Below are positions 6,367-13,899 of a DNA stretch of 14,115 nt, piece by piece. Below the pieces are notes generated by a model. It did no database searches. It had not been told where the DNA came from and saw only the letters and a list, made by a program, of their open reading frames with translations. The DNA comes from Elusimicrobiota bacterium (lineage in GTDB: Bacteria > CG03 > SLGR01 > PWQF01). Each line of letters opens with the position of its first letter. Position 1 is the stretch's first letter. A program made the position numbers and the translations under genes. The stretch spans positions 1-14,115 of the forward strand of contig PWMP01000020.1 of NCBI GenBank assembly GCA_003558145.1. Direction: 5' to 3'.

Positions 6367-6792
6367 TCAGCCTGTGCTTCCGAAACCTCCGCTTCCCCTT
6401 GTTGTATCAGGAAGCCGGCCGGTTTCTTCCCATTGTATCTCTTCCACTTTCTGAAGGACAGCCTGGGCTATTTTCATCCCTTTTTTTATCTCAACGTTTT
6501 CGCCGGAGGTGTTAAAAAGGATAACGCCGATTTCTCCGCGGTAGCCCGCGTCAATCGTACCCGGTGAATTTAAAACCAGCAGTCCCCTTTTGATAGCCAG
6601 GCCGCTTCTTGACCGGACCTGTATCTCATACCCCCTGGGGATAGCTACTTTAATTCCTGCGGGAAAGAGTTTTCTTTCGCCGGCTTTAAGTATTGCGTCC
6701 TCTCCGGCATTAATAAGGTCAGCACCGCTGTCTCCTTCATGTGAATAGGAAGGCAGATCAATATCTCTTGTTTTTGTGACTTTAATACGCAT
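6367..6792 (-). CDS. dut: deoxyuridine 5'-triphosphate nucleotidohydrolase (trimeric dUTPase)
   Basis: It hydrolyses dUTP to dUMP and pyrophosphate, keeping uracil out of DNA and supplying the thymidylate precursor. The product is 141 aa, typical of the homotrimeric family. All five motifs are present in order: DSGADLINA (21-29), RSRSGLA (60-66), GTIDAGYRGEI (78-88, with catalytic Asp81), KKGMKIAQAVL (103-113) and the C-terminal flap RGSGGFGSTG (132-141). The gene is convergent with trpB2, with 10 bases between stop codons and no visible terminator. It is divergent from panB. No SD precedes the ATG at 6792; a good promoter ends only six bases upstream, pointing to a leaderless transcript. Confidence 0.97.
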   Translation of the reverse strand: MRIKVTKTRDIDLPSYSHEGDSGADLINAGEDAILKAGERKLFPAGIKVAIPRGYEIQVRSRSGLAIKRGLLVLNSPGTIDAGYRGEIGVILFNTSGENVEIKKGMKIAQAVLQKVEEIQWEETGRLPDTTRGSGGFGSTG

Positions 6793-6798
6793 GGGGAC

Positions 6799-6826
6799 AT
6801 TATAATTATTTAATTTTAATTTTCAA
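6799..6826 (-). promoter_or_regulatory. dut promoter giving a probable leaderless mRNA
   Basis: The minus strand carries TTGAAA (6821-6826, five of six to TTGACA), a 16-base spacer and a perfect TATAAT (6799-6804). Only six bases separate the -10 from the ATG at 6790-6792, so transcription should start at or beside the A of the start codon. Confidence 0.6.
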
Positions 6827-6850
6827 AATTTTGGGCGCCTGAATCTTGAA

Positions 6851-6879
6851 TTAACGAAATTATCTATTACAATTATAAA
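6851..6879 (+). promoter_or_regulatory. possible promoter of the panB operon
   Basis: TTAACG (6851-6856, four of six) lies 17 bases before TATAAA (6874-6879). The leader to ATG 6908 would be about 20 bases, AT-only in its last part, with no SD. The assignment is weak because the 115-base divergent region is nearly all A and T. I see no operator or riboswitch in it. Confidence 0.3.
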
Positions 6880-6907
6880 ACATTATCAATTTAATTTTAT
6901 TTTTACT

Positions 6908-7705
6908 ATGAAAAAGATTACAACCGACACAGTAAGGAAGATGAAAAACCAGGCAGAAAAAATTGCTGCTCTTACCTGTTACAGTTATTCTATGGCCCGG
7001 ATTATGGCTTCATCCGATATTGATATAATTCTTGTGGGAGATTCTGTAGGAATGGTTGAGTTGGGGTATGAAAATACAATTCCCGTAACGGTAGATGATA
7101 TAATACATCATACAAAAGCAGTAAAGCGGGCCTGCTCTCCGGCTCTTCTTGTGTCTGATATGCCCTTTATGAGTTTTAACCTGAGTAAAAAAGAGGCCCT
7201 CAAGAACGCTTGCCGTATGGTCAAAGAAGGCGGCGCCGAAGCGGTTAAACTGGAAGGCGGGCAGGTAGTGGAGGCCGTTAGCAAACATATAGTTGATAAT
7301 GGTATACCTGTGATGGGCCATATAGGCCTGACCCCGCAGTCTCTTCATCAAATGGGAGGTTATAAAGTACAGGGAAAGGATAAAGATGCAGCCGCCCGGC
7401 TTGTAACTGACGCTAAAATACTTGAAGGAGCTGGTGCTTTTTGCCTGGTTCTTGAAGGAATTCCTTCGCAGGTGGCCTGTGAAATTACTTCAAAAGTTTC
7501 TGTTCCTACCATAGGCATAGGAGCAGGGCCTTTCTGCGACGGGCAGATACTTGTATTAAACGATATCCTGGGAATGGACTTAAGTTTCAAGCCTAAATAT
7601 CTAAGAAGGTATGCCAGGCTTGAGGAAACAGTAAAAGAAGCTTTGACCGCTTACAGCAGGGACGTTAAATCCGGAAAATTTCCGGATGAAGACGAGGGTT
7701 ACTGA
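6908..7705 (+). CDS. panB: 3-methyl-2-oxobutanoate hydroxymethyltransferase (ketopantoate hydroxymethyltransferase)
   Basis: It transfers a one-carbon unit from 5,10-methylene-tetrahydrofolate to alpha-ketoisovalerate, making ketopantoate, the first committed step to pantothenate and CoA. The product is 265 aa, normal length, a TIM-barrel enzyme. Metal ligands align with E. coli PanB: Asp45 in VGDSVGMV, Asp84 in LVSDMPF and Glu116 in VKLEGG. The likely catalytic Glu183 is in VLEGIP, and GHIGLTPQS (137-145) is the family motif. It is the first gene of the panB-panC-nadA-nadB-uvrA operon and starts at ATG without an SD. panC starts five bases after its stop. panE/ilvC (ketopantoate reduction) is not in the window. 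Confidence 0.97.
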   Translation: MKKITTDTVRKMKNQAEKIAALTCYSYSMARIMASSDIDIILVGDSVGMVELGYENTIPVTVDDIIHHTKAVKRACSPALLVSDMPFMSFNLSKKEALKNACRMVKEGGAEAVKLEGGQVVEAVSKHIVDNGIPVMGHIGLTPQSLHQMGGYKVQGKDKDAAARLVTDAKILEGAGAFCLVLEGIPSQVACEITSKVSVPTIGIGAGPFCDGQILVLNDILGMDLSFKPKYLRRYARLEETVKEALTAYSRDVKSGKFPDEDEGY

Positions 7706-7710
7706 AAAAA

Positions 7711-8568
7711 TTGGAAGTTTTTGAATCCGCATTCCGGATGAACAGTTGGTCCAGTGAAAAATCCTGCAGCGGCCTGTCCGTTTCTCTCGTGCCGACTATG
7801 GGAGCCCTGCATAGAGCTCACGGGGAGCTTATCAGGCGTGCTGTTGCCGAAAATGACCTTACGGTTGTTTCAATATTCGTTAACCCTACGCAGTTCGGGC
7901 CTGCGGAAGACTTTAAAGCCTATCCGAGAGATTTTGAAAGTGACCGGGAATTATGCGAAAAAGAAGGTGTTGACGTACTTTTCAGCCCGAAAATCAGTGA
8001 AATGTATCCGAACGGTGCGGAATCAGGTACGGAAGTTTCTGTTAAGGAAATTTCTTCCTTCATGTGCGGAGCGCACCGCCCGGGCCATTTCGACGGTGTG
8101 GCAACGGTTGTAGCCAAACTTTTTAATGTTGTCCGGCCTTCGCGCGCATATTTCGGGCTTAAGGACTACCAGCAGTTCCAGATTATAAAAAGGCTTAACA
8201 GCGATTTAATTTTCGGCATAGAAATTGTGGGTTGCTATACGGTAAGGGAATCTGACGGCCTGGCCCTTTCATCCAGAAACAGATATCTTGACAAACAACA
8301 GAGGCGGCAGGTCCCGTATATATATAAAGCGCTTTTAAAAGCCGCCGAGCAAATTAAAAACGGGGAAACGGACGGCACTAAGATTTCCTTTTTTTTAAAG
8401 GAATTTATAAATAAACATATAGACGGTTGTAAAATTGATTACGCGGGTGCCTATCATGCGCAGAGACTTCATCCGCTAAAAAAAGTTGAAGGTGAAGTTG
8501 TTCTAGCCGCCGCCGTATGGGTAGGCCGCGCGCGCCTTATAGATAATCTTGCGGTACAAAAAAAATGA
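7711..8568 (+). CDS. panC: pantothenate synthetase (pantoate--beta-alanine ligase)
   Basis: It joins pantoate and beta-alanine with ATP through a pantoyl-adenylate, the last step to pantothenate. The product is 285 aa, normal length. Nucleotide-binding landmarks are VPTMGALHRAH (27-37, with both His, 34 and 37), VNPTQFGPAEDF (57-68), RPGHFDGVATVVAKLFN (123-139) and the KMSKS-like SSRNRYL (187-193). The middle Gly of the usual HxGH is Ala here, a mild departure. The TTG start at 7711 is chosen because the usual N-terminal strand and helix before VPTMG need those residues; ATG at 7738 would remove nine of them. The 3' end carries an A8 run and overlaps nadA by ATGA. panD is absent from the window. 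Confidence 0.95.
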   Translation: MEVFESAFRMNSWSSEKSCSGLSVSLVPTMGALHRAHGELIRRAVAENDLTVVSIFVNPTQFGPAEDFKAYPRDFESDRELCEKEGVDVLFSPKISEMYPNGAESGTEVSVKEISSFMCGAHRPGHFDGVATVVAKLFNVVRPSRAYFGLKDYQQFQIIKRLNSDLIFGIEIVGCYTVRESDGLALSSRNRYLDKQQRRQVPYIYKALLKAAEQIKNGETDGTKISFFLKEFINKHIDGCKIDYAGAYHAQRLHPLKKVEGEVVLAAAVWVGRARLIDNLAVQKK

Positions 8569-9479
8569 ATGAAAAAACAGAAAAACTTGTAAAAAAAATA
8601 GGCATTCTGAAAGAAAAACTTAACGCCGTAATACTGGTCCATAATTACCAGAATCCGGAAATTCAGGATATTGCGGATTTTACAGGAGATTCACTTGGTT
8701 TATCAAAGAAAGCGGCTTCTACCCGGGCTGATGTTATAGTGTTCTGCGGCGTGGATTTTATGGCGGAAACAGCAAAAATACTTTCCCCGTCCAAAACAGT
8801 TTTGAATCCTGCACCGGATGCGGGTTGCCCGATGGCTGATATGATAACTGCGCAGGAACTGATGGAGTTTAAAAAGGAGTACGGGCCGGCAACAGTAGTC
8901 AGTTATGTTAATACTACCGCAGAAGTAAAGGCCGAAAGCGACGTATGCTGTACCTCTTCCAATGCCGTTAAAATCGTTAATTCACTGGAAGATGACAGAG
9001 TTATATTTACTCCTGACAGAAACCTTGCTTTGTACGTGCACTCTAAAAGCAATAAAGAAATAATAGCCTGGGACGGTTTCTGTCCCGTGCACGACTCTAT
9101 AGATGTTGAGAAAGTAAAGGAAACTATGAAAAAGTATCCCGGCGCGCCCCTTATGGCGCATCCCGAATGCCGCCCGGAAGTTCTAAAACTTGCGTGCTAT
9201 GTTGTGTCAACTTCCGGTATGTTTGATGTTCCGCTTGAAGATAACAGCAAAGAGTTTGTAGTTGGGACAGAACAAGGGATGATATACCCGCTGTCGAAAA
9301 AGTTTCCCGACAGGAAATTCATGCCTGCCGCCGACGGCATAATATGTCCCAATATGAAAAAGACAACGCTTGAAAAAATTCTTCTCTGTATGGAAAATCT
9401 TACAGGGCAGATTGAGCTTCCCCCGGATATAATTAAAAAAGCTTCCCTGTCGCTTGAAAAAATGCTTGATTTGAGTTGA
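8565..9479 (+). CDS. nadA: quinolinate synthase A (4Fe-4S enzyme)
   Basis: It condenses iminoaspartate from NadB with dihydroxyacetone phosphate to form quinolinate, the precursor of NAD. The product is 304 aa, the compact form. Three conserved Cys that bind the oxygen-sensitive 4Fe-4S cluster are Cys88 (DAGCPMAD), Cys173 (GFCPVHD) and Cys261 (IICPNMK); their spacing of 85 and 88 matches the family. HNYQNPEIQDIADFTGDSL (26-44), FCGVDFMAETA (60-70) and TSSNA (130-134) are family motifs. The ATG overlaps the panC stop by ATGA with no SD, so translation is probably coupled. nadB follows with a one-base overlap. nadC is not seen. Confidence 0.97.
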   Translation: MNEKTEKLVKKIGILKEKLNAVILVHNYQNPEIQDIADFTGDSLGLSKKAASTRADVIVFCGVDFMAETAKILSPSKTVLNPAPDAGCPMADMITAQELMEFKKEYGPATVVSYVNTTAEVKAESDVCCTSSNAVKIVNSLEDDRVIFTPDRNLALYVHSKSNKEIIAWDGFCPVHDSIDVEKVKETMKKYPGAPLMAHPECRPEVLKLACYVVSTSGMFDVPLEDNSKEFVVGTEQGMIYPLSKKFPDRKFMPAADGIICPNMKKTTLEKILLCMENLTGQIELPPDIIKKASLSLEKMLDLS

Positions 9480-11047
9480 TGAAATCTAAAAGCACTTTTA
9501 CAGAAAAAAGCGATTGCCTCATAATAGGCAGCGGGGTAGCGGGGTTGTCCGGCGCTGTATATATGGGCAAAAAGATTTCTGTTAATATTGTGACCAAATC
9601 GGATTTAAAAGAATCATCTTCCGAGAAAGCACAGGGCGGAATAGCCTGCGTTACCGCTGCACGGGACTCGTTTTCAAGTCATATTGCCGATACCCTGAAG
9701 GCCGGGGACGGCCTTTGCAGGGAGGATATAGTAAGGGAAGTTGTAGAGGATGCGCCCGGCAGAATAGATGACCTTAAAAAATGGGGTGTGGAGTTTACCG
9801 GAGGCAATTCTTCTCCCGTTTTAGGACGGGAGGGGGGGCATTCAAAACGCAGGATATTGCATCACCGCGACCGAACCGGTGAAGAACTTATAGAAAAACT
9901 GTGCCGAAAAGTTAAAAGCAAAAAATCGGTAAAGATTTTTAAGAATCATACAGCGGTTGATATTAATGTAAAAGACGGGCGTTGTGTAGGCGCGTATGTA
10001 CTGGATAACCGTACTTTGAAAGTAAAGCTCTTTATTGCAAAAGTTGTTATTGTGGCAACAGGAGGTTGCGGAAAAGCTTATCTGTATACTACAAATCCGG
10101 ACATAGCTACAGGGGACGGAATATCAATGGCCCGGCGGGCGGGCTGTTCGATAGCAAATATGGAGTTTATACAGTTTCATCCCACCAGCCTTTATTCGCT
10201 CAAAGAAAAATCATTTCTTATAACGGAAGCTATGCGCGGGGAAGGGGCAGTGCTGAGAAATCACAGTGGCCGCGCTTTCATGAAGAATTACGATAAAAGG
10301 GAAGACCTGGCTCCCCGGGACATAGTTGCCCGCGCCATAGACAGGGAAATGAAGAAAGAAGGGGTTAAACATGTGTACCTGGACATTTGCGGCAAAAAAG
10401 ACCCGGCATTCGTTAAAAAAAGATTTCCGACTATTCATTCACGTCTCAAGAGCCTGGGAATAGATATAACAAAAGAATATATTCCCGTGGTGCCTTCTGC
10501 TCATTATTCATGCGGGGGGATATGCGTTGACAGCAGTACAAGGACCTCCGTAAAGTCCCTCTTGGTTGTGGGTGAAGCGGCGCATACGGGACTGCACGGG
10601 GCAAACAGGCTTGCTTCCAATTCGCTGCTTGAAGCGCTGGTATATGCCAGAAAGGCTGCACTGGAGGCGCAAGAGCAGATCGACGGACTTAAGTATGAAG
10701 ATTATCCGCCCTGGGAATATACAGGAAACAAACTTCCCGAAGAAAAGGTCTTTATAGAGCAAAACTGGCATTCAGTCAGGCTTCTTATGTGGAATTACGT
10801 CGGTATTGTGCGGAGTGACTACCGTCTGAAAGAAGCGCTTAAAAGACTTAAGGTGATAGAAGAAGAAGTCAGCCATTATTATTGGAATTATCTGATAACG
10901 CCTTCTCTTGTGGAACTTAGAAACCTTGTGGATGTTGCCCGGATTATTATAAAAAGCGCAATGAAGAGAAAAGAAAGCAGGGGACTTCACTACAACATAG
11001 ACCATCCCCAAAAATCTCCTAAATTTAAAAAAGATACGGTAATATGA
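9479..11047 (+). CDS. nadB: L-aspartate oxidase
   Basis: This FAD flavoprotein oxidises L-aspartate to iminoaspartate, using oxygen or fumarate, and passes the unstable product to NadA. The product is 522 aa from ATG 9479; a TTG one codon upstream is possible but unneeded, since the ATG overlaps the nadA stop as TGATG. The Rossmann motif is IIGSGVAGLSG (15-25). Succinate-dehydrogenase/fumarate-reductase flavoprotein family features follow: EKAQGGIA (49-56), HHRDRTGEEL (128-137), FHPTSLY (233-239) with His234, APRDIVARAIDREM (278-291), HYSCGGI (342-348) and GEAAHTGLHGANRLASNSLLEA (365-386). The fumarate-reductase-like C-terminal helical domain is complete. The LGREGGH pocket (nadB rather than sdhA) and adjacency to nadA decide the call. 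A G7 run occurs at 9832-9838. Confidence 0.97.
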   Translation: MKSKSTFTEKSDCLIIGSGVAGLSGAVYMGKKISVNIVTKSDLKESSSEKAQGGIACVTAARDSFSSHIADTLKAGDGLCREDIVREVVEDAPGRIDDLKKWGVEFTGGNSSPVLGREGGHSKRRILHHRDRTGEELIEKLCRKVKSKKSVKIFKNHTAVDINVKDGRCVGAYVLDNRTLKVKLFIAKVVIVATGGCGKAYLYTTNPDIATGDGISMARRAGCSIANMEFIQFHPTSLYSLKEKSFLITEAMRGEGAVLRNHSGRAFMKNYDKREDLAPRDIVARAIDREMKKEGVKHVYLDICGKKDPAFVKKRFPTIHSRLKSLGIDITKEYIPVVPSAHYSCGGICVDSSTRTSVKSLLVVGEAAHTGLHGANRLASNSLLEALVYARKAALEAQEQIDGLKYEDYPPWEYTGNKLPEEKVFIEQNWHSVRLLMWNYVGIVRSDYRLKEALKRLKVIEEEVSHYYWNYLITPSLVELRNLVDVARIIIKSAMKRKESRGLHYNIDHPQKSPKFKKDTVI

Positions 11048-13899
11048 AAAAAGCTATATGCATAAGGGGCGCCCGCGAGCATAACCTTAAAAATATAAGT
11101 CTTGATATTCCCAGGGACCGTTTTGTAGTTGTTACGGGAGTGTCCGGTTCGGGAAAATCATCTCTTGCCTTTGATACTGTTTATGCGGAAGGTAGAAGGA
11201 GGTATGTGGAGTCACTTTCGGCATACGCAAGACAATTCCTTGGTGACTTAAAAAAACCCCAGGTTGACACTATCACGGGTATCCCGCCCGCGGTTGCCAT
11301 AGAACAGAAAGGCCCAGGCTACAACCCGCGCTCAACGGTAGGGACTCTTACTGAAATATATGATTACCTCAGGCTTCTTTTTGCCAGGGCGGGCATTCCC
11401 CACTGTTCCGATTGCGGAAGGAAAATAAAAGCCAGCTCGCAGGATGAGATAGTAAGGCAGATAATTAAAAAATCCGATGGGGGATCAGTAAAAATACTTG
11501 CTCCCGTTATCAGGGGAAGAAAAGGGCAGTATGCCGAGCTTCTTAAACGGCTTGCCGCCGAAGGTTTCATAACCGTTGAAATTGACGGAAGCCCTTATTC
11601 ACTTGACGAAGAAATAGAAATAGACGGAAAGAAAAAGCATAACATAAGTATACTTGTAGATGAAATACAGGCTTCGGGAAGTTCTTCAAATATTGAAAGA
11701 ATTACTGATTCAATAGAAATAGCTATGAAAAAAGCCGGATCCGCGGTTGAAATAGAATTTCCTTCAGGTGAAAGGGAGATTTTTTCAACACATTTTGCCT
11801 GCACCCGTTGCGGCATAAGCGCGGGAGATTTTGAACCCCGCAACTTTTCTTTTAATTCCCCGTACGGCGCCTGCCCGTCCTGTTCGGGACTGGGAGTTAA
11901 ACTCGAGATTGACCCCAGGCTGGTTATACCGGATGAAAAACTTTCCATAAAACAGGGAGCGGTAAAACCCTGGTCAGATCCCATAACTACCAGGCGCCAG
12001 AGATGGAAATCAGCTGCCAGAAACTACAGGATGCAGATGCTGGAAACCATAGCGGATGAATTAAAATTCAGCCTTTCGGAATCTTTTAAGAATCTTCCGG
12101 TTAAAATAAAAAACATTATTTTATACGGCAGCAAAAGAAAATTCCGGTTCAATTTGAAAAGAGGAGGCAGGACGTATACCAAAACAACACCGTTCGAAGG
12201 TGTCGCTGCTGAGCTTGAAAGAAGACATATCCAGACTTCCTCGACCTATGTCAGACAGAAGATACAAAGCGATTACATGTCGGAAATGGAGTGCCCCGAA
12301 TGCTCCGGCATGCGTCTTAACAGGAATTCGCTGGCCGTACTTGTAGGGGGTAAAAATATAGCTGATATGACCGCAATGCCTGTCAGAAGGCTTCTTAATT
12401 TTTTCGAGGACCTGGAACTGGAGAAAAACAGCAGAAATGGCGGCAAAAAAATTGTTGAGGAGATAAGCGGCCGTCTGGGCTTTTTAGTCGATGTCGGGGT
12501 GGATTATGTATCTCTTGACCGCCGCACCAATACTCTTTCTTCCGGCGAAGCGGAAAGAATAAGGCTGGCAACCCAGGTGGGTTCTTCCCTGGTAGGGGTT
12601 GTATATATTCTTGACGAGCCCACCGTTGGGCTGCATGCAAGGGATACAGGAAGACTGCTCAAATCTCTTTCGGATCTGAGAAGTCTCGGTAATACTCTTA
12701 TTGTAGTGGAACACGACTCAATGACAATAGATATGGCTGATTATGTTGTTGACCTGGGTCCCGGGGCCGGCCGTGATGGCGGCCGGGTAGTATACTGCGG
12801 TGAGAGAAAAAACTTCAAAAACAGCAAAAAATCCTTAACGGCGAAATATTATTCCGGAAGAATGAAAGTTCCTGTTCCGCTAGGCAGGCGAAAAGCCGGA
12901 AGGACAAAAATAACACTTAAAGGTTGCAGACAGTTTAATTTGAAAAATATAGATATCAGTTTTCCGCTTGGAGTTTTTAACTGCGTTACGGGTGTTTCAG
13001 GCAGCGGAAAGAGTACTCTGGTTCAGGAAATACTCTATAAAGGTGTAAAACAACATCTTTTGCCTTCCAGCGAGGACAGGCCGGGGGATTTTGACAGTTT
13101 GTCCGGAGCGGAAAAAATAAGGCGGATTATTGATATAGACCAGACCCCCATAGGAAAAACCCCGCGTTCCAATCCTGCAACATATACAAAGGTTTTTGAC
13201 CCAATAAGAAAAATTTTTGAAAACCTTCCTTTAAGCAGAAGCAGGGGGTATTCCAAAGGAAGATTTTCCTTTAACGTATCCGAAGGTACCTGCCCCTCCT
13301 GCAGCGGTCAGGGATGGATTAAGAAAGAAATGCATTTCCTGCCGGATATTTATGTCAGGTGCTCTTCCTGCCAGGGCAGAAAATATACAGATTCGACGCT
13401 GGAGGTAAAATATAAGGGAAAAAATATACATGATGTTCTTGAGATGACAGTTGCCGAAGCGCTGGAGTTTTTTGATAAGATTCCTTCAGTTAAAAGAATA
13501 CTGGGGACCTTAAAAGACGTGGGCCTGGGGTATATAAAACTTGGCCAGCCCTCAACTACGCTTTCGGGAGGCGAAGCCCAGAGGATAAAGCTAGCCCGTG
13601 AACTTTCCAAAAAAACATCTTCGGATACACTTTATATACTTGACGAACCTACTACCGGGCTTCATCCTCATGATATAAAAGCTCTTGTAGAGGTGCTTCA
13701 TAGCCTGGTTGACAGGGGAAATACCGTAGTTGTAATAGAACACAATATGGATGTAATAAAGAACGCCGATTGGATTACGGATCTTGGCCCGGAAGGCGGA
13801 GACGGCGGCGGCAGAGTAGTCGCTTGCGGAACTGTTGCAAAACTATTAAAATGTGAAAAAAGTCACACCGGGAGGTTTTTAAAACAATATATCCAATGA
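11044..13899 (+). CDS. uvrA: excinuclease ABC subunit A (UvrA)
   Basis: This is the damage-sensing ATPase of nucleotide excision repair; a UvrA dimer loads UvrB on lesions. The product is 951 aa, full length (E. coli 940). It has two ABC modules: Walker A GVSGSGKS at 32-39 and 650-657, signatures LSSGEAERIRLA (498-509) and LSGGEAQRIKLA (840-851), each followed by ILDEPTxGLH. The zinc module I Cys are 253, 256, 277 and 280, and the zinc module II Cys are 750, 753, 773 and 776, with the CxxC-20-CxxC layout of true UvrA. Further CxxC pairs at 121/124 and 417/420 are usual for the insertion domain. The start ATG overlaps the nadB stop as ATGA; no SD. Placement in a cofactor-biosynthesis operon is not the common arrangement. 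It is followed by a TPR gene with another ATGA overlap. Confidence 0.98.
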   Translation: MKKAICIRGAREHNLKNISLDIPRDRFVVVTGVSGSGKSSLAFDTVYAEGRRRYVESLSAYARQFLGDLKKPQVDTITGIPPAVAIEQKGPGYNPRSTVGTLTEIYDYLRLLFARAGIPHCSDCGRKIKASSQDEIVRQIIKKSDGGSVKILAPVIRGRKGQYAELLKRLAAEGFITVEIDGSPYSLDEEIEIDGKKKHNISILVDEIQASGSSSNIERITDSIEIAMKKAGSAVEIEFPSGEREIFSTHFACTRCGISAGDFEPRNFSFNSPYGACPSCSGLGVKLEIDPRLVIPDEKLSIKQGAVKPWSDPITTRRQRWKSAARNYRMQMLETIADELKFSLSESFKNLPVKIKNIILYGSKRKFRFNLKRGGRTYTKTTPFEGVAAELERRHIQTSSTYVRQKIQSDYMSEMECPECSGMRLNRNSLAVLVGGKNIADMTAMPVRRLLNFFEDLELEKNSRNGGKKIVEEISGRLGFLVDVGVDYVSLDRRTNTLSSGEAERIRLATQVGSSLVGVVYILDEPTVGLHARDTGRLLKSLSDLRSLGNTLIVVEHDSMTIDMADYVVDLGPGAGRDGGRVVYCGERKNFKNSKKSLTAKYYSGRMKVPVPLGRRKAGRTKITLKGCRQFNLKNIDISFPLGVFNCVTGVSGSGKSTLVQEILYKGVKQHLLPSSEDRPGDFDSLSGAEKIRRIIDIDQTPIGKTPRSNPATYTKVFDPIRKIFENLPLSRSRGYSKGRFSFNVSEGTCPSCSGQGWIKKEMHFLPDIYVRCSSCQGRKYTDSTLEVKYKGKNIHDVLEMTVAEALEFFDKIPSVKRILGTLKDVGLGYIKLGQPSTTLSGGEAQRIKLARELSKKTSSDTLYILDEPTTGLHPHDIKALVEVLHSLVDRGNTVVVIEHNMDVIKNADWITDLGPEGGDGGGRVVACGTVAKLLKCEKSHTGRFLKQYIQ

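Noticed and set aside
6409..6428. Near-perfect palindrome around CCGGCCGG
   Set aside because: It lies in the dut coding sequence between conserved motifs 4 and 5, has no loop and no T run, and is explained by Gly-Arg-Leu-Pro codons.
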